53,603 bases of DNA from an uncultured Chthonomonadaceae bacterium (GCA_946479035.1 CAMLDW010000014.1:1-53603), one strand, 5' to 3'; shown: positions 8,601 through 17,732, numbered from the stretch's first letter. A program made the numbers and translations. Notes: a model not told the origin generated them from the sequence alone.

Positions 8601-9068
8601 ATGAACGCGGCGCACCTGCACCTCCTCGTCAACCACCTGCCGATCGCGTTCACCTTTGTCGCGCTACTAGTGGCGGTCATAGGGCTGATAGGAAAGAGCG
8701 GCGCGATCAAGAAGCTGGCGCTTGGCCTCATGGTTTTAGTTGGCATGGCCAGCGCGACTGCGTACCTTTCTGGCAAAGCAGCAGAGGCGGCACAGTTCGG
8801 ACCGGGCTCACCGAACCAAGCTCAAGTCGAGAGGCACAAGGAGAGCGCCGAAGTCACTTGGATCATCGGCCTCGCTGGAGGTGTGTTGGGCCTGACTGCG
8901 CTGCTGGCAGTCCGCAAGATGCAAGACGTGCCGACCGCGTTCGTCGTCGGTTCGGTCATTGTGCTGCTCGTCACCTTGTACTTCTTCGCAAAAACCACGA
9001 ACCTGGGAGGACAGATCCAGCACCCGGAAACGCGCTCAGACCCCCTATCGAAGTTCCTCAACCCTTGA
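8601..9068 (+). CDS. Small four-helix membrane protein, DUF2231-like
   Basis: This 155-residue integral membrane protein begins MNAAHLHLLVNHLPIAF; the histidine-rich N-terminus before TM1 (HLHLLVNHLP) resembles DUF2231-type proteins, where such histidines are suspected to bind metal or haem. Four hydrophobic segments lie at about 13-30, 38-56, 88-106 and 112-130, and the tail is soluble. Function is not known. The TACCTT hexamer 9 bases before the ATG is a possible -10 box of a near-leaderless mRNA. Its 3' end overlaps convergent folP by 11 bases. Confidence 0.7.
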   Translation: MNAAHLHLLVNHLPIAFTFVALLVAVIGLIGKSGAIKKLALGLMVLVGMASATAYLSGKAAEAAQFGPGSPNQAQVERHKESAEVTWIIGLAGGVLGLTALLAVRKMQDVPTAFVVGSVIVLLVTLYFFAKTTNLGGQIQHPETRSDPLSKFLNP

Positions 9069-9882
9069 GGATCGCGCCGACGATGGCCGCAGCGCGCTTT
9101 GCCGCCAACACGTCGTGGGTACGCAAGACCCTTGCGCCCCTCATCTGTGCCACGACCTGCGCCGCAACGGTGCCCTCGGTTCGTTGCTCGACGGGCAGTG
9201 GAACGCCCTGGGCCCCCAAGAGCCTGCCGATGAACGACTTGCGACTGACGCCGACCATGACCGGAAAGCCGGTGGAGACGATGTCGTCGAGGCGATTGAG
9301 CAGGCGGAGGTTGTGCTCGAGCGTCTTGCCGAACCCGATGCCGGGATCGAGCCAGACGTTCTCCTTGTTGACGCCAGCCGCCTCGGCGCGCGCCGCCGAA
9401 GCGGAGAGGGCTGCTCGCACTTCTTGCACGACGTCCTCGTAGACGGGATCCTCCTGCATCGTCCTCGGTTCGCCCTTCATGTGCATCAGGCAAACGGTGC
9501 AGGCCTCGCGGGCGCAGAGGGCGGCCATTTGAGGGTCAAGGAGGGCGGTCACGTCGTTGACGACCTGCGCCCCGGCGCCAAGGCAGCGCGCTGCGACCTC
9601 GTGCTTCGATGTGTCGATCGAGACTGCCACGCTTCTGGCGGCCAGGGCACTCACCACTGGAAGCACGCGCCTGAGCTCCTCTTCTGCCGGCACGGGCGCA
9701 GCACCCGGACGCGTCGACTCGCCGCCGACGTCGATGAGGTCCGCCCCTTCCTCTACCATCTGCAAGCCCCGAGCGATCGCCTTTTCTCGCTCGAAGAACT
9801 GGCCGCCGTCGCTAAAGCTGTCTGGCGTAACGTTGAGCACGCCCATGACGGCGACCCGGCCAGCGGGTAGCTCGAACGGCAC
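9058..9882 (-). CDS. folP: Dihydropteroate synthase
   Basis: The 274-residue TIM-barrel enzyme joins 7,8-dihydropterin pyrophosphate and p-aminobenzoate in folate synthesis and is the sulfonamide target. Family motifs are GVLNVTPDSFSDGG at 14-27 (pterin loop 1), GGESTRPGA at about 53-61 (loop 2), and the later segments WLDPGIGFGK and GVSRKSFIG. Length is usual. The GTG start is linked to the lysC stop as TAGTG (9884-9880), so it is probably translated by coupling as the last gene of the lysC operon. No other folate gene (folB, folK) is adjacent. Confidence 0.95.
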   Translation of the reverse strand: MPFELPAGRVAVMGVLNVTPDSFSDGGQFFEREKAIARGLQMVEEGADLIDVGGESTRPGAAPVPAEEELRRVLPVVSALAARSVAVSIDTSKHEVAARCLGAGAQVVNDVTALLDPQMAALCAREACTVCLMHMKGEPRTMQEDPVYEDVVQEVRAALSASAARAEAAGVNKENVWLDPGIGFGKTLEHNLRLLNRLDDIVSTGFPVMVGVSRKSFIGRLLGAQGVPLPVEQRTEGTVAAQVVAQMRGARVLRTHDVLAAKRAAAIVGAILKG

Positions 9883-11231
9883 TAGGGCGTCCCCTGGGTG
9901 ACGAACCGGTCGTGCAGGGCGACGACCGCGGCGCGGAGCTCGGACTCCGGCACCAGGCAGCTCAGCGAGAAGTCGCTGTCACTGACCTGTGTGACCGGCA
10001 CGCGGCTCCCGTGCAAGGTCGTGAGCACGTCTTCGAAGACGCCGGGCCGCTGCATGTACTCGTGCCCTACCAGCGAAACCATCGTCACGCCCTCCGAAAC
10101 GACGTAGGGCACGGAGACCGGCTCGGCGAGCGACTTGAGCAGGCGCGTCTGCGTCTCTGCGGAGCGGGAGGGCTTGTCCTCGCGCCGGACAACGTAGATG
10201 CTCTGGCTGCCCTCCACGATCGGCACTACGAGGCCGTCAAAGACGTCTTCGACCGTCGGGAACTGTTCGCGCGGCACCGCGAAACCGATGCTGCCGGGGC
10301 TGAGGTCGATCATGTGCAGGCTCGTGCCCTCTTTGGCGAGGGTCTCATAGACGCGAGCTTGGAACGAGCGCCTGTGGCCCGGCTTGACGTGGTCGAGGTC
10401 GAACCGCACGTGCACGAGCTTGCCCGTGTGAGAGACGCCGGTCACGCGACGCCCTGGAAACTTCTCGCGTGCGACGACCTCCGTGCCTGGGTGGTCGCTA
10501 AACGTGTTCTTGACCCACAGCGGCACGTCGAAGCGCATCGCGATCTCGGCTGCGCGAGGGTGGACGACTTTCGCGCCGAGGTAGGCGAGTTCCGCCACTT
10601 CGTCGTACGTGACCTTGCTCAGCGTCGGCGCAGCCGGGACGAAGTCGGGGTCGGCGGTCTTGACGCCGTCGACGTCCGTGTAGATCTCGACGCACTCGGC
10701 CTTGAGCGCGGCGGCGACGGCGGAGGCGGTCGTGTCAGATCCGCCGCGACCCAGCGTGGTCAGCTCGGCGCCGGGCAGCCCGCCGCCGGTCCAGACGCCC
10801 TGGAAGCCGCACACGACCGGGATGTGGCCGCGCTTGATCACCTCAAAGAGTCCGAGAGGGTTGACTGCCAAGATGCGCGCGTTGCCGTAGACACCGTCCG
10901 TGCGTATGCCTGCCTGCCCGCCGCGCATCGACATGGAAGGGTGGCCGAGGGTCTTGAGCGTGTGCGCGAAGATTGCAGAGGAGAGGATCTCGCCGCACGC
11001 CATGAGCAGGTCCATCTCGCGCTGGTCCGGCTTCACGTTGAGGTCGATGTCGTTGAGGATGTTGATGAGCGTGTCAGTGGCGTAGGGCTCGCCCTTTCGG
11101 CCGATCGCGCTGACCACGACGACCGGGAAGAAGCCCTGCTCTTTGGCCGAGATGACCCTGAGCGCCGCCATCATGCGCGCCTCCGGCGTCCGGACGCTCG
11201 TGCCACCGAACTTCATGACCTTGATCCTCAC
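9882..11231 (-). CDS. lysC: Aspartate kinase with C-terminal ACT domains
   Basis: The 449-residue enzyme phosphorylates L-aspartate, the first step to lysine, threonine, methionine and diaminopimelate. The amino-acid kinase motif KFGGTS is at 7-12, GRGGSDTTA marks the active site, and TDVDGVKTADP and VVHPRAAEIA are typical of the family. About 150 C-terminal residues form ACT-type repeats that normally bind lysine or threonine. The GTG start overlaps the preceding ACT gene as GTGA (11231-11228). Being co-transcribed with a separate ACT protein is unusual and suggests an additional regulatory subunit. Confidence 0.95.
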   Translation of the reverse strand: MRIKVMKFGGTSVRTPEARMMAALRVISAKEQGFFPVVVVSAIGRKGEPYATDTLINILNDIDLNVKPDQREMDLLMACGEILSSAIFAHTLKTLGHPSMSMRGGQAGIRTDGVYGNARILAVNPLGLFEVIKRGHIPVVCGFQGVWTGGGLPGAELTTLGRGGSDTTASAVAAALKAECVEIYTDVDGVKTADPDFVPAAPTLSKVTYDEVAELAYLGAKVVHPRAAEIAMRFDVPLWVKNTFSDHPGTEVVAREKFPGRRVTGVSHTGKLVHVRFDLDHVKPGHRRSFQARVYETLAKEGTSLHMIDLSPGSIGFAVPREQFPTVEDVFDGLVVPIVEGSQSIYVVRREDKPSRSAETQTRLLKSLAEPVSVPYVVSEGVTMVSLVGHEYMQRPGVFEDVLTTLHGSRVPVTQVSDSDFSLSCLVPESELRAAVVALHDRFVTQGTP

Positions 11232-11785
11232 CAGCCGTCCTCCTTGGTCATCGTGGCCTTGAGCTTCTCGGCGAGCCGCGCGCCAGTCTTCGAGTCCGTG
11301 ACGAGGAGCAGCCGGTCATGCATGTCGCCGATGTGGTCGACGTCTTCTCCGCTCCCGATCACCTCGCTGACGATCCTTGCGACGAGGCCCTCTTCGTCCT
11401 GCATGTTCACCGCGTGGACGATGACGACGCAACAGCCGCCCTCGACCTCGACCGTGCCCTTGCACCCTTTCAGCGCCGCCTCGAGCTTGCCGTGGTCGGC
11501 CCCGCTCGCGACGAACGAGAGGGCGTCGTGCCCAAACTTGAGAAAGTCGATGCTCACCCCGGCGTTGCGTACCGCTGCAAGGATCGAAAGGCGGGACTCG
11601 AGGACCGGCTCTGCTAGGCCGTGGATGAACGCGCGCGTCAATCCGGGCCTGATTTCGACGCTGCTCACGCCCCTTGGCTTTTCAAACTCGGTCTCGCCCG
11701 TGCCGCGCGAGTCAGCGACTCGGTCGCTGACGTCCTGCCGCAACGGTGCGGACTTTGCCTCGAGATCTTCTTTTTGCCTCGGCAA
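11228..11785 (-). CDS. Stand-alone ACT-domain protein, probable regulator of aspartate kinase
   Basis: This 185-residue protein has an N-terminal linker of about 40 residues, then two ACT-like beta-alpha-beta-beta-alpha-beta units (VSSVEIRPGLTRAFIHG..., and CCVVIVHAVNMQDEEGLVARIVSEV...) resembling the regulatory C-terminus of long aspartate kinases. No catalytic domain is present. It overlaps lysC by four bases, so a role as allosteric partner of LysC is a reasonable inference. I chose the TTG at 11785 because GAGG stands a few bases upstream and a TATAAC hexamer (11807-11802) lies just before; a TTG at 11845 would add 20 residues and overlap the upstream gene. Confidence 0.72.
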   Translation of the reverse strand: MPRQKEDLEAKSAPLRQDVSDRVADSRGTGETEFEKPRGVSSVEIRPGLTRAFIHGLAEPVLESRLSILAAVRNAGVSIDFLKFGHDALSFVASGADHGKLEAALKGCKGTVEVEGGCCVVIVHAVNMQDEEGLVARIVSEVIGSGEDVDHIGDMHDRLLLVTDSKTGARLAEKLKATMTKEDGW

Positions 11786-11828
11786 CGCGATCCTCGTGGA
11801 AGTTATACCGCCCGGGTTCGGGCCTCTC

Positions 11829-12785
11829 TCAGGACTCGAAACCAAGCAGAGCGTCGGCCTCTTTCCAAGCTTCCGCCGTGATCTGGAGGCCGGAAGCCGC
11901 CGCGTTCTCCTCGATCTGCGCCGTTTTGGTCGCGCCGACGATCACGCTGCTGACCCCGGTCTGCCGCAGGCACCATGCGAGCGCCAGCTGGCCGACGGTG
12001 CAGCCCTGCTTCTCTGCAATTCTGCCAAGCGCCTGCACCTTCTTCAGGGTCTCCTCAGTAAGCAAGTTGCCCATGAACATGTTCGACTTTTCGTCCGATC
12101 CCCGCGAGCCCTCTGGGAGCGCCTCGCCAGGCTTGTACTTGCCCGTAAGCACGCCCTGCGCGAGCGGCGAGAACACGACCTGGCCCATGCCGTAGCGCTG
12201 GCTCGTCGGCAACACCTCTTTTTCGATGTAGCGGTTGAGCATGTGATAGATCGGTTGGTTGGAGACGGGGGGATGGCAGTTCGCCTCCCTGGCGGAGTGG
12301 CAGGCCTCGGCGATCCGCGCGGCCGGCCATTCGCTGACGCCCCAGTAGAGCGCCTTCCCTTGCCTGATCAGGTCGTCCATCGCACGCACGGTCTCTTCGA
12401 TCGGCACACTCGGGTCGTTGCGGTGGCACTGCATGAGGTCCACGTAGTCGGTGTCGAGTCGCTTGAGCGACGCGTGCAGCGACTCGACGATGTGTTTTCG
12501 GCTGAGTCCCTGGTCGTTCGGCTCCTCGCTCATCGGGAAGAAGCACTTGGTCGAGATGAACAGGCTCTCACGGCGCATCCCCTTGACCGCCTTGGCGAGC
12601 GCCTTCTCCGCCTCTCCGCGGTTGTAGACGTCCGCCGTGTCAAAGAAGTTGATGCCCAGCTCGAAGGCGCGGCGCACGATGGCCGAGGTCGTATCGTCGT
12701 CGATGGAGCGGCCGTGCGTCAGCCATCCGCCGAGCGCGACTTCGCTGACCTTGGCGCCGTACTTCCCGAGCTGCCTATAGTTCAT
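11829..12785 (-). CDS. Aldo/keto reductase
   Basis: The 318-residue NADPH-dependent oxidoreductase belongs to the AKR family resembling YghZ and Kv-channel beta subunits. The catalytic tetrad is visible: D and Y in FFDTADVYNRGEAEKAL (about 47-63), K in STKCFF and H in MQCHRND. The C-terminal NADP-binding part includes VFSPLAQGVLTGKY and SSVIVGATKTAQIEEN. It reduces aldehydes or ketones; the physiological substrate is unknown. The ATG at 12785 matches the family N-terminus (MNYRQLGKYG); a GTG two codons earlier is possible. It lies 9 bases after the GT39-like gene and 43 bases before the ACT gene. Confidence 0.92.
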   Translation of the reverse strand: MNYRQLGKYGAKVSEVALGGWLTHGRSIDDDTTSAIVRRAFELGINFFDTADVYNRGEAEKALAKAVKGMRRESLFISTKCFFPMSEEPNDQGLSRKHIVESLHASLKRLDTDYVDLMQCHRNDPSVPIEETVRAMDDLIRQGKALYWGVSEWPAARIAEACHSAREANCHPPVSNQPIYHMLNRYIEKEVLPTSQRYGMGQVVFSPLAQGVLTGKYKPGEALPEGSRGSDEKSNMFMGNLLTEETLKKVQALGRIAEKQGCTVGQLALAWCLRQTGVSSVIVGATKTAQIEENAAASGLQITAEAWKEADALLGFES

Positions 12786-12794
12786 TCGCACATT

Positions 12795-14708
12795 CTAGCG
12801 CGGCAACGAGTACAGCACGGACGTTTCGAAGTGGTCGGACTCGCCGATCAGCCCCTTGACCCGCGCGTCGGCGAGCAGGTACCTCCACTTGAGGTTGAGG
12901 TCCTTCGACATCTCGGCCTTGTCATGCTCCGAGTACGGCACTTGCACGTCACCGTAACCCATCGCTGAGATGAAGCGCGCGTCGCTGGTAGCCAGGTTGA
13001 GATAGACGTGCGTGAAGCCGATGTCCTTGAGCGCCTTGACGAGCTCTTCCCCGCTGTCGATCTTCTCGTACGGGATCAGCATCGAGTGGCCAGGGTTGGC
13101 CCAGAAGTAGGGCTTGTCGAGATAGAAGCCGAACACTTCGTCGTAGAGCGCGACCTTTGCGCCCGGATTGAGCCTGTTGATCGCTCCCGCGCCCTGATAG
13201 AACGGCAGCCTATCCTCCAAGTAAGTCTCAGGGTCGGTCACTCCCGTCACGACCTGGAGCTGCAGCTTGGTCTGGTACGAGGTGATCATGTACACGCTGA
13301 CGGCGGCCTGCAGCGCAAATCCCGCAGCGACCACTGGGCCCCACCGCGCGCGCGAGACCTGGCCCGCGCCGAGCAGCGCCAACGGGATCGCGAGCGTCGT
13401 CAGATATCGGCTCTGCTGCGAAAGGACGAACCACATCAGCAGACCGAGCCCCACGACCGCCAGCAGCATTCGCTCTTCCTTTCGGAGCTTTCCAGAGAGC
13501 GCTGCCCCCAGTCCGCCGAGCAGCGCAGCAAACCCGATCGCCCCGGTCGGAAAACCGGAACCGCTCGTCGGCCCGGGGTTCGTGTACCGGCCCGGCTGGT
13601 AAGCGAGCCCTAGGACGGCGTGACCGATCGAGCCCAGGCTCGATCCGACGCCAAAGCTCTTCTGCTCTTCCGTATAGACGCTTGCGCGCCATGCGTCCCA
13701 GTCCTTGCCCCCGAGCACGCTAGAGAAAAAGGGGAACACGGGGTTGCCGGTGTAGACTGCGGTCTTGACGTACCACGCGCCGCCGACCAACAGGGCGATC
13801 AGCACGACCGTCACCTTGGCGCGAACGGCTAGCTTAAAGTCCTTGGCCATCATTCCAGCGACGCCCAAAACGATGGCGATCGCTATCAACGTCTGAAGGC
13901 CGGTGTACTTTGTGCCGAGCGCAAAGCCGAGGCATACGCCCGCCAGAACAAGGCCGTTCTTCCGCTCCTCATCCTGCTTGACCATTGCGCCGACGGCATA
14001 GACCGCGGCAAGCGCTGCGAAGATGCCGTGCGCGACGTCGACGTACCCCGTGCCGCTCTCCCACGCCACCACCGGGATCCCCGCAAAGGCGACAGCGGCC
14101 CAGAATCCGGCCGAGCGCCCGTACCAGCGCCGTGCAAGGCCGAACATGGCGAAGCACCCGAACACATAGACCATCAGCGAGAACATCTTTGCGCCGGACT
14201 GTCCACCCCACTTGAGCCCCCAGAGGAACAGGCACTCCATCGTCGACGGGAAGTTCGACTGATGGATCCCTTGGACGTAGTGGATCTGTCCGGTCTGCAG
14301 CCAGAGCTTTGGGACCGCCAAGTGGTACGCGATAGTGTCCCAGTCGGTCGCGAGGCTTGGTACCAGAACCGCCACCAGTGCGACCAGCCCGACTATCGCA
14401 AGAGCGACGACCGCAAGCAGTTCGTAGGTTCCAGAGGCTGTCCCGCTCCAGTCCTTCAGCTGGCCTTTTCGCACTGCGACGGCTGCGAGCACCACGAAGA
14501 CGCCGAGCACCGCGTAGAGGGCGAAGGTCAGGCCGTTGGGAATGAGCCCGAGCAACAGCGTTAGAAGTCCGGCGATCCCGAGACCGACAAGGCCGGAAAG
14601 GCCCAACCTCTCCGCCGGATCCAGGTGCCCCGACCACTTTGAGACGACAGCCGCGCCCGCCAGGGCTGCAAGCAGCGCAAAGAGCAGGGTGAGCGCGGCC
14701 CCGGTCAT
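12795..14708 (-). CDS. Polytopic membrane glycosyltransferase, GT39/ArnT-like
   Basis: The 637-residue protein has about twelve hydrophobic helices followed by a soluble C-terminal domain of about 150 residues. The first large loop carries TDWDTIAYHLAVPK with an acidic pair, placed like the catalytic aspartate of PMT/ArnT-type transferases that use polyprenyl-phosphate sugars. It probably moves a sugar on the outer face of the inner membrane; donor and acceptor are unknown. I place the start at the ATG at 14708 because TATACT sits only five bases upstream (14719-14714), which would give an almost leaderless mRNA; no Shine-Dalgarno sequence is seen. It heads the lysC-folP chain. Confidence 0.75.
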   Translation of the reverse strand: MTGAALTLLFALLAALAGAAVVSKWSGHLDPAERLGLSGLVGLGIAGLLTLLLGLIPNGLTFALYAVLGVFVVLAAVAVRKGQLKDWSGTASGTYELLAVVALAIVGLVALVAVLVPSLATDWDTIAYHLAVPKLWLQTGQIHYVQGIHQSNFPSTMECLFLWGLKWGGQSGAKMFSLMVYVFGCFAMFGLARRWYGRSAGFWAAVAFAGIPVVAWESGTGYVDVAHGIFAALAAVYAVGAMVKQDEERKNGLVLAGVCLGFALGTKYTGLQTLIAIAIVLGVAGMMAKDFKLAVRAKVTVVLIALLVGGAWYVKTAVYTGNPVFPFFSSVLGGKDWDAWRASVYTEEQKSFGVGSSLGSIGHAVLGLAYQPGRYTNPGPTSGSGFPTGAIGFAALLGGLGAALSGKLRKEERMLLAVVGLGLLMWFVLSQQSRYLTTLAIPLALLGAGQVSRARWGPVVAAGFALQAAVSVYMITSYQTKLQLQVVTGVTDPETYLEDRLPFYQGAGAINRLNPGAKVALYDEVFGFYLDKPYFWANPGHSMLIPYEKIDSGEELVKALKDIGFTHVYLNLATSDARFISAMGYGDVQVPYSEHDKAEMSKDLNLKWRYLLADARVKGLIGESDHFETSVLYSLPR

Positions 14709-14713
14709 GGCCG

Positions 14714-14719
14714 AGTATA
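14714..14719 (-). promoter_or_regulatory. -10 box (TATACT) of a leaderless transcript
   Basis: TATACT reads leftward and ends five bases before the ATG at 14708. There is no room for a ribosome binding site. It is back-to-back with TACCCT for the divergent permease 15 bases away, so the two polymerase footprints would overlap. Confidence 0.6.
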
Positions 14720-14733
14720 GACCTGCCGGGCGG

Positions 14734-14739
14734 TACCCT
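14734..14739 (+). promoter_or_regulatory. -10-like box (TACCCT) of a leaderless transcript
   Basis: TACCCT ends six bases before the GTG at 14746. No Shine-Dalgarno sequence lies between. This supports GTG 14746 as the true start of the permease rather than the longer in-frame extension to 14536. Confidence 0.5.
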
Positions 14740-14745
14740 CGATTC

Positions 14746-15531
14746 GTGGTCAGGGTTTGGCGCATCTATCGCGTTTTTCTCACAAGCTCACTGGTCCGTG
14801 AGCTTGAGTTCAGGGCAAACTTCATCGCGAAGATCTTCCAGAACATGCTGTGGGTCGCTTGGTTCCTGATGGTGCTGCTAGTCATCTACCGCAACACGAA
14901 CAACATCGCGGGATGGGGTCGCGGCGAAGGCTTCATCCTGGGGGCGACGACGTTCTTGATCTCCGCCGTGTTCGGCCTGCTATTCAGGTCATTGCTCGAG
15001 GTACCGGAGATGATCCGGCTCGGGACGCTCGACTTTGTGCTGACCAAGCCGGTTGACCCGCAGTTCTGGGCCTCCACGCGGCGATTCAACTTCGACCAGC
15101 TAGGTTCGTTGATCGCAGGCTCCGTCATGCTCATCTATGGGCTAGGGCAGTTTGGGGGGTCAGTCTCCTCAGCGCAGTGGGGCGGCTATGCCGTGCTGTT
15201 CTTCTGCGCCGTCGCGGTCTTCTACAGCATGAACCTGATCTTCATGACAATGAGCGTGTGGTTCGTGCGGGTCGACAACCTGTGGGTGCTGAGCGAGACG
15301 GCGCTGGACGTCTCGCGCTACCCTGCCGACATCTTTGGCGCGGCCGCGCAGCGCGTGCTCGTTTACTATGTGCCGCTGGCGTTCCTGGCGACGGTGCCTG
15401 CGCGGCAGATCGTGCGCGGGCTCGACCTAGGCATGGTCGCCCTTGGCCTGTTCTGGGCCATCATCGCGCTCGTTGGGTCGCGCCTGTTCTGGCTCCGGTC
15501 TTTGCGGTCGTACAGCAGCGCGAGCTCTTAG
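14746..15531 (+). CDS. ABC-2 type permease (PF06182-like)
   Basis: The 261-residue protein has six hydrophobic segments and the look of the ABC2_membrane_6 group: basic N-terminus (VVRVWRIYRVFLTSSLVRELEFRANF region), LRSLLEVPEMIRLGTLDF-type motif after TM2 and TLDFVLTKPVDPQFWAS. Such proteins form the membrane part of ABC exporters. No ATPase or second permease is beside it, so it is an orphan here and its partner must be encoded elsewhere. The GTG start is chosen from the -10 spacing and the family N-terminus. It ends in a four-base stop overlap with the convergent lptD-like gene. Confidence 0.82.
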   Translation: MVRVWRIYRVFLTSSLVRELEFRANFIAKIFQNMLWVAWFLMVLLVIYRNTNNIAGWGRGEGFILGATTFLISAVFGLLFRSLLEVPEMIRLGTLDFVLTKPVDPQFWASTRRFNFDQLGSLIAGSVMLIYGLGQFGGSVSSAQWGGYAVLFFCAVAVFYSMNLIFMTMSVWFVRVDNLWVLSETALDVSRYPADIFGAAAQRVLVYYVPLAFLATVPARQIVRGLDLGMVALGLFWAIIALVGSRLFWLRSLRSYSSASS

Positions 15532-17732
15532 CCGCCGAAGCCGGTTCCGCCGCCGACCGCCTGACCGCGGGTGCCGCTGCCGAACGGCGAGCGCGTCGGG
15601 AACGCCTTGAGCCGCAGGAAGAAGGCGATCTGGCGCCCGGACCTAAACCCGGCCTGGTTATCAATGATGTCGAGCACCGCCTCGGCCTCGTGCAGGTCGT
15701 AGATGACGCTGTAGTGCTGCGCCTCGAAGCGTTGCGTGAACCCGTTCCAATCGAGGGCGGTCGCGAACGTCGTGCGCCCGATCTTGAGCCCCTGCAGCAA
15801 GAAGCTCGTGCTGCCCCAGATCGAGCGGCGGCCATCGTAGCGCGAGCCGATCCCCGCTCGGAAATCGCCTTCGACGTAGTTGACGTCGAACCGCACGTTG
15901 CTCCAGACCTGGTTGAAGGTGTCGTACGTGCTCGATGTCTTGAACTGGAAGTTCTTGCTGGGGGTCCAGGCCGTCTGCATCCACACCTGCTGCCACGGAA
16001 CGTTTCCTCGGTCCGCCTGCAGCACGTCGTACCCAGTGCGCGCCGTGAGCAAGAACGACTTTACGACCTGATAGTTTAGATTGAAGGAAAGCGCGTCGTT
16101 TCGGCCCGTCCGGTCGATGGAGAGCGGTGTAAAACCGAACGCGCGGTGGTTTCGATAAGCTATGTCGAACACCGACCGGCGGGCGAAGTCGTAGGACCAG
16201 TCGACGTTGTAATCGAGCACGTACTGCGCGGTGTTGTCGCTGTAGATCCCTTGCTTATAACCTCCCGACCAGCGCAGCGAGCTGTTGCCCTTGCGCTCGC
16301 TGCGCAACAAGCCGAGGTTGAAGTCCATGCGCGTGATCGAGTCGCCCGAGGTCGGGTCAACGAGGTTCCCGATCGAGAAGTCCGTCCTCATGGGCCATAG
16401 CCGGGCGATAGCGGGCCGGAACAGGTGCTGGGCGTCGGTCTTGAGCGTCAGCATCGGCGCACGGTCGGTCGAGCTGAAGAAGTTCTCCGTCCCGCCGATC
16501 GGGATGGCGCGCTGGTAGTTCAGGTCCGCGCTGAAGAGCCGCATTTCCTGGTGCCCGGTGAACTGCACGTCGAGCCGCTCTGACTGCGTATCGGACGACG
16601 CCGAGTGGCTTTCCGCGCGAGAGAGGTTGAGGTTGAGCAGGCTCGTAAACCCGCCCTGCCAAGTGTGCGAATCGCCTAGCGCGAGCGCCTGCGTGACCGA
16701 GCTGAAGAGCGACCGGTCGCTCTCCACTCTGTACCACGAGAGCCGCGAGTTTCCACTCAACCAAGGGAGCACGTACTGGGCGCGGGTGTTGAGCAGCGTC
16801 GATTCCGGCGCGGTGAGGTAGTTCTGCTTCTGGTAGTTCGCGTCGAACAGCAGCCTTCCCGGCCCGATGTTCTGCTTGTGGGTCTCTGAGATGGTCGCTG
16901 AGTTGCTCGTCCCGAACACGCGATACGCCTGAAAGCGCCCCTCGAGGGTCGGGTGGTCGTAGTGGTAGTCGACGCCGAAAGCGGGCCCGAGCAGCGACAT
17001 GTAGTCCAGGCGCGTGTCGAAGTAGTCGCTCCCCGGCAGCGGAGTGCTAATGCGCGTCTTGACGTATGTCCCTTCGTCCGGGCTGGTCCCTATATCGGGC
17101 AGGTAGCGCTGCCCGTTCTCGATGAGCGGGATGACGAGGTATGGAAGGCTGAAGATGGTGTGCCCCAGGACTTCCAAGCGCGCGTTTTTGAGCGCGGCGT
17201 ACTTTCCCGGCTTGATCGTCGCCGAGGAGACGACGAACTTCGAGTGTGGAACGGGCTTGTCGCAGGTCGTGAACACGCCGTTGCGGATGACGAACTTCGT
17301 CATGGTGCCGCTTCCGCCTTGCCCGGCAAGGAAGACGTCGGCCTGCGAGCGGCCCTGTAGGAAATCTGGCGAAAGCGTCGCCTTGCCTTGATCGAAGCTG
17401 AAAGTGTCGTCGCGGAAGTTGACCACGACGGAGTCGCCGTTGATCTCCGACTCTTTGCCGACTAGCCGGGCGTGCCCTTCGAGCCGGAACACCTGGGTCT
17501 GCCTGTTGCCTACGAGCCGGTCGGCGTAGATGTCGTACCCTTTGCACTGGGCGTGGATGTTGCCGGAGAGCCTGATGTCCGCCTCCCAGTCGGACGACCC
17601 CACCGTGTCCGCGTTGATGATCGTGAACTGCACGCGCTTTTGAGGGTCTGACTCAGGCAGCTTGTTCTGTTGGGTCTGTGCACGGACGACCCCGGCGAGC
17701 GCGATCAGAGCGAGGAGGGACGGCCCCCTCAC
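15528..17732 (-). CDS. lptD: LptD/OstA-like outer-membrane LPS-assembly protein
   Basis: The 734-residue protein has a signal peptide (about 1-18, ending VVRAQ), an OstA/LptA-like beta-jellyroll region (about 30-170, with repeated units such as ADIRLSGNIHAQCKGYDIYADRL and FRLEGHARLVGKESEINGD) and then a long C-terminal region of alternating hydrophobic strands, as in the LptD barrel that inserts LPS or another glycolipid into the outer membrane. It shares only the architecture with E. coli LptD and the cysteines are few. The GTG start overlaps the lptF/G-like gene as GTGA (17732-17729). The pair implies a diderm envelope with glycolipid export. Confidence 0.85.
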   Translation of the reverse strand: MRGPSLLALIALAGVVRAQTQQNKLPESDPQKRVQFTIINADTVGSSDWEADIRLSGNIHAQCKGYDIYADRLVGNRQTQVFRLEGHARLVGKESEINGDSVVVNFRDDTFSFDQGKATLSPDFLQGRSQADVFLAGQGGSGTMTKFVIRNGVFTTCDKPVPHSKFVVSSATIKPGKYAALKNARLEVLGHTIFSLPYLVIPLIENGQRYLPDIGTSPDEGTYVKTRISTPLPGSDYFDTRLDYMSLLGPAFGVDYHYDHPTLEGRFQAYRVFGTSNSATISETHKQNIGPGRLLFDANYQKQNYLTAPESTLLNTRAQYVLPWLSGNSRLSWYRVESDRSLFSSVTQALALGDSHTWQGGFTSLLNLNLSRAESHSASSDTQSERLDVQFTGHQEMRLFSADLNYQRAIPIGGTENFFSSTDRAPMLTLKTDAQHLFRPAIARLWPMRTDFSIGNLVDPTSGDSITRMDFNLGLLRSERKGNSSLRWSGGYKQGIYSDNTAQYVLDYNVDWSYDFARRSVFDIAYRNHRAFGFTPLSIDRTGRNDALSFNLNYQVVKSFLLTARTGYDVLQADRGNVPWQQVWMQTAWTPSKNFQFKTSSTYDTFNQVWSNVRFDVNYVEGDFRAGIGSRYDGRRSIWGSTSFLLQGLKIGRTTFATALDWNGFTQRFEAQHYSVIYDLHEAEAVLDIIDNQAGFRSGRQIAFFLRLKAFPTRSPFGSGTRGQAVGGGTGFGG

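Noticed and set aside
9912..12968. Very long open frame on the plus strand opposite lysC, the ACT gene and the reductase
   Set aside because: It is a GC-bias shadow: low-complexity R/D/L/V-rich sequence with no motifs, while the minus-strand proteins match known families throughout.
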